From NCBI GenBank assembly GCA_964467985.1, contig CAYXTP010000016.1:1-64000 (forward strand): DNA of 64,000 nt, given 5' to 3'. This document shows positions 26,719 to 34,740 of the stretch, one piece after another. How positions within the stretch are numbered: position 1 is the first letter of the stretch; the number at the start of each line of letters is the position of its first letter. The DNA is from GCA-2720975 sp964467985. GTDB lineage: Bacteria > Planctomycetota > UBA1135 > GCA-002686595. Below the pieces are notes generated by a model. It saw only the letters and a list, made by a program, of their open reading frames with translations. It did no database searches and was not told where the DNA came from. The position numbers and the translations under genes were made by a program.

Positions 26719-27454
26719 CTTGGGAGAAAGCGATACGCGCGCGTTCCAGGGTCTCGAGGTTTCCGATGTCGTGGAAGGCACCCGTTATGCGTGCCGCGGC
26801 CATTGGCTGGTGGTCGTGCAGCCACTCCAAGAAGTACCCGGGTGCATCGAGATTGTGGTTCTCTGAGGCGTACTGTGCCAGTTCACTACGGATGGATCCG
26901 CAGAAGAAGTAGAGGCAAACAGCACTCAAATTGGACTGTGGATCGCTGGGTTTCTCTCGAAAGGACAGCAAGCTGCCATCAGCGGCCAGGCAAACCTCGC
27001 TGAAACGGCCAGGGGGGACGGGCTCGGGAACCTCCCTCACGAGTAGTAGGGTGCGGGGCTCCTGGGCAAACCGCTCGGCGAAGGGCACCAGGCTGAAGTC
27101 GATCAAGTTGTCGCCGGCGACGACCAAGATCGGTGCCTCGCTGTCCGACAACGACTCGATTCCCAAGGCCATGTCCGCTACCGCGCCCAATCGGTTTTCA
27201 TTGGTGTCTGTTCCGTCGCTCAATACGTGCAGAGGAACCCGTGCGCCATACGCTCGCGCCCACTCTTCGAATGGCTGCTGGAAGCGATCATTGGTCACCA
27301 CGACGACCTCGTCGATGCCCTCTAGATCCAGCACGCGGTCGAGCAAGCGGCTGAGCGCGGGTTGGCCGCCCACGTCCAGCAGGGGCTTGGGCCAGTTGCG
27401 AGTGAGGGGGTAGAGCCGGCTGGCAAAACCCGCGGCCAGGACAACGGCTTTCAC
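26711..27454 (-). CDS. sugar-1-phosphate nucleotidyltransferase
   Basis: A 247-aa NTP-transferase beginning at GTG 27454, which overlaps the kinase stop (GTGA). It opens with the pyrophosphorylase signature AVVLAAGFASRLYPLT with downstream KPLLDVGGQP, then VVVTNDRF, VVAGDNLIDF for metal binding and FREKPSDPQSN; GAFHDIGNLE is near the end. The open frame extends upstream to 27853 but only as a shadow of the kinase gene. Together with the GHMP kinase it would convert a free sugar or uronate to its 1-phosphate and then to an NDP-sugar. It overlaps the oxidoreductase start by 8 bases. Confidence 0.92.
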   Translation of the reverse strand: MKAVVLAAGFASRLYPLTRNWPKPLLDVGGQPALSRLLDRVLDLEGIDEVVVVTNDRFQQPFEEWARAYGARVPLHVLSDGTDTNENRLGAVADMALGIESLSDSEAPILVVAGDNLIDFSLVPFAERFAQEPRTLLLVREVPEPVPPGRFSEVCLAADGSLLSFREKPSDPQSNLSAVCLYFFCGSIRSELAQYASENHNLDAPGYFLEWLHDHQPMAAARITGAFHDIGNLETLERARIAFSQDD

Positions 27455-28440
27455 TGTCCGCTTCCCCCGCCGTGAACCTGCGGGAACAGGGCGCCCCAAC
27501 CGGCTTGGCTGGCGGCTTGGGCCAGGCGGCCGAGTACGGCGCTGTCTGTGTGGACGAACAGCACGGCGCCACCGGAGCCGCAGAGTTTTGCGGCGGCGCC
27601 TACGTTGCGGCCGAGAGCGATGAGCTCCTGGTCCTTGGGAGCGATCTCGAACACCGAGCTGCGCAGTTCGAAATTGCGGTCGACCAGAGTCATCAGCCGC
27701 GAGCCGTCCCCGGCTTGGAGGGCGGCGACACCCTGAACCACGAGCTCGGGCAACTCCCCCATCACCTCCTGAACCACAGCGTCTCCATTGCGCCAACGCT
27801 CCAAGACCCCGGAGTGGGCGTCCCCGGAAGCCCGACCGGGTTCGGGATCCCAAGCGACCAACACGGGCGGCAGGATCTCTGGGTCGAGCCGCAGCACACT
27901 TGGCTCGGGCGTCGAGAAGTCCATCGCCAGCAATCCGCGATGGGCTTGCAGCACGCGATCTTGCGGACCCGCGACAAGGCCCAACTCTCCCGTTTCGGCT
28001 TCCTGCGCGATGCGGGCTAGGACTTCTGGCTCAAGACTCAGGCCGAAGTAGGAGGCTAGGGCGCGCAGGGCTGCCACGATGATGCCACTCGAACCGGACA
28101 GTCCGACCTGCCGTGGAATATCCGTCTCAAACCGCATGCTGAGGCCCCGAGTCTCCCTTTCGAGTTGAGGCTGTGCACGCACGAGGCGTTTGAGGGCAGC
28201 GGCCAACAACTCAGCTCCACCGCTTCCCGACTTGGGTTCGAGTGCGGTGGCAAGGGGCGCACCCACTGCACAACGCAGGGGGTCATGGGCCCCGTGAAAC
28301 TCCAAGCCCTGCGCTGTATCCAAGAACACGTGCGCGCTGAAGTCCTCGAAGGTGAAACCGAGCACGCGACCGCCATAGAGGTCGGATGGATTGCCCAATA
28401 GACCCACACGAGGGTGGGCCTGAGTCGTGATCGTCGTCAT
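27451..28440 (-). CDS. GHMP-family sugar kinase, glucuronokinase-like
   Basis: A 329-aa GHMP kinase. The N-terminal HPRVGLLGNPSDLYGGRVLG closely resembles the opening of plant glucuronokinase, and the ATP-binding loop is RQVGLSGSSGIIVAALRAL; the third GHMP motif is KLCGSGGAVLFV near the C-terminus. Such enzymes phosphorylate uronates or hexoses at C1. I use ATG 28440; a GTG at 28485 is in frame. The adjacent nucleotidyltransferase, overlapping at GTGA, is the expected next enzyme. The gene follows the large prenyltransferase-fold protein by 60 bases. Glucuronate versus another uronate cannot be decided. Confidence 0.9.
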   Translation of the reverse strand: MTTITTQAHPRVGLLGNPSDLYGGRVLGFTFEDFSAHVFLDTAQGLEFHGAHDPLRCAVGAPLATALEPKSGSGGAELLAAALKRLVRAQPQLERETRGLSMRFETDIPRQVGLSGSSGIIVAALRALASYFGLSLEPEVLARIAQEAETGELGLVAGPQDRVLQAHRGLLAMDFSTPEPSVLRLDPEILPPVLVAWDPEPGRASGDAHSGVLERWRNGDAVVQEVMGELPELVVQGVAALQAGDGSRLMTLVDRNFELRSSVFEIAPKDQELIALGRNVGAAAKLCGSGGAVLFVHTDSAVLGRLAQAASQAGWGALFPQVHGGGSGQ

Positions 28441-28500
28441 GGGAAGGTAGGCGCGTTGGGCGGGTTCGATGCCCCGAAAGTCCACAAGCGAGGAGGCTCT

Positions 28501-31500
28501 CTAGCGCCCTTTGAGTTGCAACTCCACCTCAGCAAATCCGACCCCGGTCAGGCCCGGTTCGGTCCCCTCGGTCTGCCCGACGATGCGGATGCTCAAGCTG
28601 CGCAGCTTTTGGGGTTTGCCCAGGTAGACCGGGGTCTTGGTCAGGCGGCCCGGCCGGAGAGTGGCGATGAGCGGACTGCCGCGGCCGTTGAGCGTGATCT
28701 CGACACGTGACGCCAAGTTGTGGCGACTGGGATGCTCGCGCAGAATGCGAGTGGGGCTAAGGAGAATCACATCTGCGCGCACAGGGCGCGTGAGCTCGAT
28801 TCGAAGTTCAGGTGCGCGGTCCCCGTCCTGGCTGACCCAGCTCCGAACCTGGTTGTTATCCACTGCCCGCGTCGCTTCCCAACCCGGCTGGGCAGAGGAG
28901 GCCTCTACGCTCTCGACCTTGCCGGCCATGAGGTTGCGTGTGGAATCCGTCGCGTAGTCGAGCATCTCTGGATCGAGAGCGGCCGTAATGTCCAATGCCA
29001 GAGGTTGGGAGTCTATGGCGACTGACTCGCCTGTAACTTCGTCCAGAAGGTGGACCCGGGCCCAAACGTCGTACTGGCCGGGACGCGGCATGCGCAGTCT
29101 GGCTGCGTACCTTTCTCCGCGTTGTGCCTTGGTCGGGTTGCCGTCTACAGAGGCCAAACGTTTGGCGTCCAAGAGGGATAGGTCCACGGACCGTCCGGCA
29201 GGTGAGTTCTTGGCGTGCACAGCAATCAGGTTGCGGCCCGCAACCAGCAGCTCGCGCAGTTCTGCCGAACCCAGGATGGGCTCGAACCCGCCCGTCTCCC
29301 AATCGCCTTCGAACGCCAGCTCGCCGTTGATGTAGAGGGCGAAAGCGCCATCCTCGGCGGGCTGCCGACCCTTGTCCTTGGACAATTCCCATTCGGGACT
29401 GCCCGACGCGAGATCACGCGCGTGTCGGAAGTCGCTCTTGGACCTGGCCAGATAGATCGAATCGAAGTCGGCGGGGCCCCCATCCATGGCCGTGAGGGCC
29501 AGCCCGGTGAGGCGCCCGTCCCGACCCAGGTCTCTCCAAAGGTCGCGGGTCACAACAGTCCAACGTGTGGGCGCTTTGGCGGTGATTTGAATCGCCGGGT
29601 TGAAGGAGACCTGATTCTTGCCCGCGAAGTAACGAACGGCCTGACCCCAATTGCCATCCATTGAGAGCTGGATCATCACGTTGTTTTCAGGCTTGCGCCA
29701 GGCGAACTGAATGAAGCGGTATTCGCCTTCTGTTGGCTTGGCCCGGATGGGAAAGCCCCAACCGGGAATGCGTAGGGTCTCTCGCTGCCTGGGTGTGACG
29801 TGCAGATAGCGTTCTCCGCTTGCCGCGTCTCCGTTCTTGTCCTGAACCTGTCCCGAGCCGCCGGTGAGCAACTCTCCAAAGCCTTCTTCCTCGTCGTAGA
29901 TCTTGAGCAGTGTGCCCTGTACCTCAGCGTCTCCTGCCCCGGACCCAAAGTTGAACATCAGCTTCGGATCTGTCAGCTCATCGGGCTCGAGCTTCAGTTC
30001 CTTGCGCAGCCAAAGGCCCGGGCTCTTCCAGGATGTGCCCACAGCAAGCCGCTTCGAGTCTTTGCGCCCAAATGCCCCGAGGCCACTCTTCCAGCCCCGC
30101 GTGTCGAATCCGGGTCGGGCCCAGCCATCGCCCGGCGCCTTGGTTGTGTAGACCCACTCGGTACCGCCCTGGCGACTGTCTGCCAAGAGCACGCCCCCGT
30201 CCGTCAAGTAGTCCACGCGCGCAACGCGCAGACCGACGCCTTCCTCGCCTTCGAAGACGTACTTGTCCATCAATTTGTCGCCAAAGGACGAGACCCACAG
30301 GGTGATTGGGCTGTCCCCCGCCGCGCGCAAAGAGATGTCTGTTTCCGGGTTGTCGTCGCCATAGGTGACAGCCGAGCGACCGCCGCCGGGTCCCGAACTC
30401 GGCGACGAGGCGCGGTTCAAGAAGAGCAGACAGTAGGAAGTGGTCGAGTGGGTGCGGCCCCAGGGGTCGCCCCAATTTCCTTTGCCCGTCTGCTGCTTGA
30501 TGATCTGCCGAGCTCCATCGCGATACCAATTCTGACCGTTCAGAGTCTCGACCTCGGCAAATGCCCCCACACGCTCAATGCCATACATGTAGTAGTGAAA
30601 CCACGCGTTGTTTTGATGACCCAGGTTTGTGGTGGGAGAAAAATTGCGATCCAACCAACCGAGCCCGGAACGTTGTGCGACTTCGACCTCGCGGGCGAGG
30701 CCGCCGGATAGATGTGGCAGGCACAGGGAGAGAACCGTGACTCCCGCGGCGGACATCGATCCCGTAGCTCCCCCTCCCGGCCCGTACCCGAACCCACCCT
30801 CGCTCGTCTGGTAATTCATGACGCGGCCGGCGAGACGTTCCCAGGCCGGCGGCGGAACCTCCAATCCCAGTTGGGTCGCCGCCCAGAGTCCGAGCGCCCC
30901 ATACTGCGTGTTCGAGAGATCCCGATGCCCTGCGCTGGGATTCCCGTGGCTCCCGGGATAGCCCCAGTCCCCCACTTGCCAGTCCAGGAGTTCGTCCAGG
31001 ATCCCGGCTGCATGGTCCTTCCAGCGTTCCTTGTCCGCCGCTACAAAAGCCATGAGTTGGGTGCCGGCCTCGTAGGTGTAGCGCGGGGGCCGCGCTTGCA
31101 AGTATGCGAGAGCTCGGCGCACGGCCTGGTGGTTCTTGGGTACGCCCGACTTCATGAGGGCGTAGACGGCAAGAGCCGTTCCACCCGTTACGTAACGATC
31201 CTGCTGGTCGGCCCACGAGCCATCCAATTCCTGTTCGTTGAGCAGGAACTGCACTCCCTTGTCGATGGCATTGTTGATGCCGATCTGGGTCTTGCCCCAG
31301 GCTGCCGCTTCGCCCTTGGCGGAGGAATTCTGATCGCCGGAAGCTGAGATGCGAAAGCACCCCAAGGAGCGCGAAGCTCCCGTGTTGAATTCCAGGTCCA
31401 AGACGAGCGTGCGTCGTCCTCTCCCTAGCACCTCTTCAAACTGCACGACGAGTTCTTGCGGGCCGCGCCCCGGGCCCGGACTCCAGGCCGTGTTCTCGCG

Positions 31501-31908
31501 AGCGTCGATGGCGGCACCGGCTGGCCAGCCAACGCCGGAGTCGCTGGCTGTTGGGTTGAGGAGAGTTATCCAGCGTGACCCGCGCCCGACCACGGAACGC
31601 ACGCGCAGCTCGCTCAGGGCGTAGTTGCCTTCCAGGTCGTGGCCAGGCCCTTGTCCCGGCAGGGACTCGTGGGCAAGTGTCTCGATCCGCAGCGCCCCAA
31701 CAGCTTCCATATCCAGTGGGCACTCGACGCGGAATCGGGTCAGCCCTGGCGCCGCTTCGACCAAGACCGACCCATCGTCCTGGACGACGGCTTTCCCGCC
31801 CGGTTCGATTTGAACCGAGTCTGGGGGTAGAACAACCCACTCCTGGGCGTCTAGCGGGGCACACAGGAGCACACCGAGCAGGAAGCATGACCACCGCATT
31901 GGAGACAT
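28501..31908 (-). CDS. large exported prenyltransferase/squalene-oxidase-repeat protein
   Basis: A 1135-aa exported protein; ATG 31908 or 31899 gives signal peptide MRWSCFLLGVLLCAPLDA. Residues ~215-510 are repeats of the alpha/alpha toroid found in terpene cyclases and prenyltransferases (AIDKGVQFLLNEQELDGSWA, VRRALAYLQAR, VMNYQTSEGGFGYG, WYRDGARQIIKQQTGKGNWG), without a DxDD catalytic motif, so a structural or sugar-binding role is likelier than terpene chemistry. Later parts are beta-rich: a galactose-binding-like segment (FGSGAGDAEVQGTLLKIYDE, ALYINGELAFEGD) and a C-terminal discoidin-like module (WEATRAVDNNQVRSWVSQDG). Planctomycetes carry many such proteins. It heads the minus-strand run that includes the kinase, nucleotidyltransferase, oxidoreductase and two sulfatases. 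Confidence 0.85.
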   Translation of the reverse strand: MSPMRWSCFLLGVLLCAPLDAQEWVVLPPDSVQIEPGGKAVVQDDGSVLVEAAPGLTRFRVECPLDMEAVGALRIETLAHESLPGQGPGHDLEGNYALSELRVRSVVGRGSRWITLLNPTASDSGVGWPAGAAIDARENTAWSPGPGRGPQELVVQFEEVLGRGRRTLVLDLEFNTGASRSLGCFRISASGDQNSSAKGEAAAWGKTQIGINNAIDKGVQFLLNEQELDGSWADQQDRYVTGGTALAVYALMKSGVPKNHQAVRRALAYLQARPPRYTYEAGTQLMAFVAADKERWKDHAAGILDELLDWQVGDWGYPGSHGNPSAGHRDLSNTQYGALGLWAATQLGLEVPPPAWERLAGRVMNYQTSEGGFGYGPGGGATGSMSAAGVTVLSLCLPHLSGGLAREVEVAQRSGLGWLDRNFSPTTNLGHQNNAWFHYYMYGIERVGAFAEVETLNGQNWYRDGARQIIKQQTGKGNWGDPWGRTHSTTSYCLLFLNRASSPSSGPGGGRSAVTYGDDNPETDISLRAAGDSPITLWVSSFGDKLMDKYVFEGEEGVGLRVARVDYLTDGGVLLADSRQGGTEWVYTTKAPGDGWARPGFDTRGWKSGLGAFGRKDSKRLAVGTSWKSPGLWLRKELKLEPDELTDPKLMFNFGSGAGDAEVQGTLLKIYDEEEGFGELLTGGSGQVQDKNGDAASGERYLHVTPRQRETLRIPGWGFPIRAKPTEGEYRFIQFAWRKPENNVMIQLSMDGNWGQAVRYFAGKNQVSFNPAIQITAKAPTRWTVVTRDLWRDLGRDGRLTGLALTAMDGGPADFDSIYLARSKSDFRHARDLASGSPEWELSKDKGRQPAEDGAFALYINGELAFEGDWETGGFEPILGSAELRELLVAGRNLIAVHAKNSPAGRSVDLSLLDAKRLASVDGNPTKAQRGERYAARLRMPRPGQYDVWARVHLLDEVTGESVAIDSQPLALDITAALDPEMLDYATDSTRNLMAGKVESVEASSAQPGWEATRAVDNNQVRSWVSQDGDRAPELRIELTRPVRADVILLSPTRILREHPSRHNLASRVEITLNGRGSPLIATLRPGRLTKTPVYLGKPQKLRSLSIRIVGQTEGTEPGLTGVGFAEVELQLKGR

Positions 31909-32085
31909 GATAATGGGCCATCCCGATAGGGGAGGATGGAATCTCAAGGCCAGGACCCTAAAACTCGATGAAACAGGCAGCCTCGGCCCGCCTCCAGCTT
32001 GCCGCCGTGAACTCTCCAGGAAGCACCTAGGGGCCAAGCCCGCAATACCCAGACTTGTGTGCCGAGCACGCCCCACCTGATCGAC

Positions 32086-32595
32086 ATGAACCAAGCTGTC
32101 CCTTCGCGCTCCAGCGTCTCCATCTTGCACCTGGTGCTGGTGCTGATGACGGTCTCAATCCTGGCCTGCGCAGCGATCCTGCGCTGGTTCGACCAAGCGG
32201 AGGTCACTCTAAACCGAGCCGTCGACATGTTGGGTCGGGACCTGCACTACGTGCAATGCAGAGCCCTGCTGGAGAACCGCGAGCTGCACGTGATTTTCTT
32301 CGAGGACGGCAATGGCTATGAGGTGCTACACGCCAACGGCCAACCCGTGGTCAGCCCCATGGGCGCCGAGAGCTTCCAGCGTCGCTACAACGCCGATGCC
32401 GTCTTTGCGGGGGTCGAAGTTCAGAGCCTGGATCTCAAGGGATCACACCGGTTGATCTGCACCCCCAATGGATTCACCCCGGACACGGGCAGCATCTCAC
32501 TTAGCTTTGATGGCGAAGTTCTGACTCACCGGCTTCTCGACGAGGCCACGATCATGAACGCAACGCCCCCTGGTGAGGACTCGCAGTCGCAGTAA
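32086..32595 (+). CDS. pseudopilin-like protein (GspH/FimT-like), degenerate prepilin site
   Basis: A 169-aa protein with one N-terminal membrane helix (SILHLVLVLMTVSILACAAI) followed by an amphipathic alpha-helix (AEVTLNRAVDMLGRDLHYVQ) and a beta-rich C-terminal region (ELHVIFFEDGNGYEVLH, SISLSFDGEVL). This layout matches type II pseudopilins of the GspH/FimT type, but the G|F-x4-E prepilin-peptidase site is not recognisable, so processing is uncertain. I use ATG 32086; GTG 32059 is an alternative. It stands alone, divergent from the large exported protein, with a shared terminator hairpin downstream. Function unassigned. Confidence 0.7.
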   Translation: MNQAVPSRSSVSILHLVLVLMTVSILACAAILRWFDQAEVTLNRAVDMLGRDLHYVQCRALLENRELHVIFFEDGNGYEVLHANGQPVVSPMGAESFQRRYNADAVFAGVEVQSLDLKGSHRLICTPNGFTPDTGSISLSFDGEVLTHRLLDEATIMNATPPGEDSQSQ

Positions 32596-32616
32596 GGTCC
32601 GCGGGATGGCCAATCA

Positions 32617-32651
32617 AGAAAAGGGGCCGCACCCCAGAGGAGAGCGGCCCC
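32617..32651 (-). terminator. intrinsic terminator downstream of the rhodanese gene
   Basis: GGGGCCGC (32623-32630) and GCGGCCCC (32644-32651) form an 8-bp GC-only stem around a 13-base loop. On the minus strand the stem is followed directly by TTTTCTT, a U tract for transcripts coming from the rhodanese gene (stop at 32820). The same hairpin lies 28 bases after the plus-strand pseudopilin stop and may slow that transcript too, though without a U tract on that side. Confidence 0.7.
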
Positions 32652-32819
32652 ACGCGCCTTCGCTGTTGTCGAGTTTCAGCACGTTGGGTGAGCAGCTGGC
32701 AGGATCCGCTCACCGGGTCACAGAAGGATTCGCAGGCCTCCGTGACCGCCCTCCGAAGTGGCAGAACTCCTGAGGAAGAATCGACTCTAGCAGGCCCTTT
32801 CAAGAATGGGGCAAGTGTT

Positions 32820-33368
32820 TCAGACGGTCGGCAATTCGTAGGTGGGCACGGACGGATCCACCTCTGCGCTCCAGGCCAAGAACCCGCCGCGCATGCCGAA
32901 TACGCTGGTGAACTGGTGTCCCACGAAGTAGCTAGCCACCTGCAATGCGCGATCACCGTCCCGGCAAACGAAGACAAACGTGTGGTCCTTCGGCAGGCCC
33001 ATGTATTTTTCTGAGGCATCGAAGTCGAGCAGTTCCGCCTGGGGAATGCAGGACAATTCGCGCTCTTCAGGCGGTCGGCAGTCAATGAATGAGAATTCCT
33101 TGCCTTCATCGAGCCACTGCTTAACAACCGCCGGCTCCACCTGAATTTGACCGTCCAAATCTTCCGCCTGCAGGATCGTCTGCACGACCTCGTTCACATC
33201 CAGAATGTTGTGGTCGGCGGCCACCTTGGCCAGGGTTTCGTGGGGCAGGAAGGCGCAGGCGGAGCAACCGCCAATGTGATAGCGCTGGAACAGGGCGCGC
33301 TGAGCGGCCGGCGCGGCCTCGAGAATGGCCTCCATGGTCATGGAGGGATCAATGCGAAGGTCAGTCAC
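32820..33368 (-). CDS. DUF1858-rhodanese fusion protein
   Basis: A 182-aa cytoplasmic protein of two parts. Residues 5-65 match DUF1858 (IDPSMTMEAILE, then YHIGGCSACAF with Cys35 and Cys38, ETLAKVAADHNI), a domain often tied to iron-sulfur or persulfide chemistry. Residues ~78-178 are a rhodanese domain (FSFIDCRPPEERELSCIP, FVFVCRDGDRALQVA with loop Cys135, GMRGGFLAWSAEVDP). Cys135 lies where the persulfide-carrying active-site Cys is expected. A sulfur-transfer or redox-sensing role is likely. It is divergent from the esterase gene 80 bases away and has its own terminator. Confidence 0.88.
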   Translation of the reverse strand: MTDLRIDPSMTMEAILEAAPAAQRALFQRYHIGGCSACAFLPHETLAKVAADHNILDVNEVVQTILQAEDLDGQIQVEPAVVKQWLDEGKEFSFIDCRPPEERELSCIPQAELLDFDASEKYMGLPKDHTFVFVCRDGDRALQVASYFVGHQFTSVFGMRGGFLAWSAEVDPSVPTYELPTV

Positions 33369-33429
33369 GGGTGATGATGGGCAGAGGGTGGCCTGGTGAG
33401 TTTGGGGGCCCCAGGTTAGCGCAAGCGCG

Positions 33430-33435
33430 TAGAAT
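33430..33435 (+). promoter_or_regulatory. candidate -10 box of the esterase gene
   Basis: TAGAAT (5 of 6 to consensus) ends 13 bases before ATG 33449; no convincing -35 or Shine-Dalgarno is present. The same hexamer at the same 13-base spacing precedes the gene at 39116, and TAGAAT is also the -10 of the AbiE promoter. Confidence 0.38.
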
Positions 33436-33448
33436 TGGGCCCTACGCC

Positions 33449-34735
33449 ATGATTATACGCTCCATTGCCCTGCTCTCAATCGCACCCCTGATCAGTCCGC
33501 TAGCCCAGGCCGGCTCCGGGGATTTCACGGTCGACGTCGGTCGCGGCTCGATCACGGTGCACGTACCCGATGTCTACCAGGCCGGGAGCCCAGCACCCCT
33601 CATCGTGTTGCTGCACGGGTACTCGAGTAACGGAGCGCAGCAAGAGTTCTACGTCGGATTCCGCGCCTACCAGGAGCAATACGGGTTCATCTACACCTAT
33701 CCCGACGGATTGAAAGACGCGATTGGAAACCGGTATTGGAACGCGACGGACGCCTGTTGTGACTTCTTCAACACGGGTGTCGATGACGTGGGGTACTTGG
33801 AAGCTCTGGTCAACGCTATCCGAGCCCAGGTGGACATCGATCCGCGTCGCATCCACTTCGTCGGTCACTCGAACGGGGGCTTCATGGCCTACCGCATGGG
33901 CTGTGAGAAGGCCGACTGGGTCGCTTCGATCGCCGGACTGGCCGGCGCAACCTTCAAGCAGTTGTCCGCCTGCGCACCCAGTGAGCCGGTGCACGTGCTG
34001 CAGATCCACGGGACGGCCGACACGACGATTGGCTACAACGGCGGAGCGATAAATGGTGTCGCCTACCCTGGAGCACTCGACAGTGTGCTGACCTGGGCCA
34101 GCTACGACGGCTGCAACTTTGCGCCCGACAACTCCAGTCCCAACCTCGACCTGGACAATTCCATCGCCGGCGCCGAGACCCTGGTCTCCAAGTACGAAGG
34201 AGTGTGCTGGCCCGATGGGGCTGCGGAACTGTGGCAGATGGTGGGCAGCGGGCACATCCCTTCGTTGTCGGATGATTTCACCCCCGAAGTGCTCAATTGG
34301 CTGTACCGCCATCCGAAGCCCGGTGTGACGTACACGCGCTATTGCAGTCCAGCAGTCTCCAACTCCAGCGGAGGCCCCGGCTGGCTCGACGCCTCGGGCA
34401 GTGACGCCGTGCAGCACAACAACTTTGCGCTCACGGGATCCGGCCTGCCGACAAATCAGTGGGGCTACTTCCTCGGCTCCTTGCAGAGTGGCTTTGTCGC
34501 CAACCCCGGCGGGGCCAGCGGCAACCTGTGCTTGGGAGGACAGATCCTGCGCTTCACCAGCACCCTGGGAAGCACCGGCTCAACTGGAGTCCTGACCTCC
34601 CCCCTGGACCTCGCTACGATCCCCGGTCCACCGCCGAACGCCGTGGTGAGCGGCCAGACCTGGTACTTCCAGGCTTGGTTCCGGGACATGCCCGCGTCCA
34701 ACTTCACAGACGGCTTGTCGGTGCTCTTCCGCTGA
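33449..34735 (+). CDS. exported PHB-depolymerase/feruloyl-esterase-like hydrolase with clade-specific C-terminal domain
   Basis: A 428-aa protein with signal peptide MIIRSIALLSIAPLISPLAQA. Residues ~22-295 are an alpha/beta-hydrolase of the LpqC/PHB-depolymerase-like group: oxyanion segment LIVLLHGYSSNG, FIYTYPDGL, nucleophile elbow FVGHSNGGFMAYRM, acid HGTADTTIGY and catalytic His in GSGHIPSLSD. It should cleave esters of polyesters or of cell-wall phenolics. The last ~125 residues (TRYCSPAVSNSSGG, LPTNQWGYFL, GNLCLGG, SNFTDGLSVLFR) match the C-terminal domain of the lectin at 8078-9283. I use ATG 33449. The gene ends 5 bases from the convergent molybdoenzyme gene. Confidence 0.88.
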   Translation: MIIRSIALLSIAPLISPLAQAGSGDFTVDVGRGSITVHVPDVYQAGSPAPLIVLLHGYSSNGAQQEFYVGFRAYQEQYGFIYTYPDGLKDAIGNRYWNATDACCDFFNTGVDDVGYLEALVNAIRAQVDIDPRRIHFVGHSNGGFMAYRMGCEKADWVASIAGLAGATFKQLSACAPSEPVHVLQIHGTADTTIGYNGGAINGVAYPGALDSVLTWASYDGCNFAPDNSSPNLDLDNSIAGAETLVSKYEGVCWPDGAAELWQMVGSGHIPSLSDDFTPEVLNWLYRHPKPGVTYTRYCSPAVSNSSGGPGWLDASGSDAVQHNNFALTGSGLPTNQWGYFLGSLQSGFVANPGGASGNLCLGGQILRFTSTLGSTGSTGVLTSPLDLATIPGPPPNAVVSGQTWYFQAWFRDMPASNFTDGLSVLFR

Positions 34736-34740
34736 TCCCG

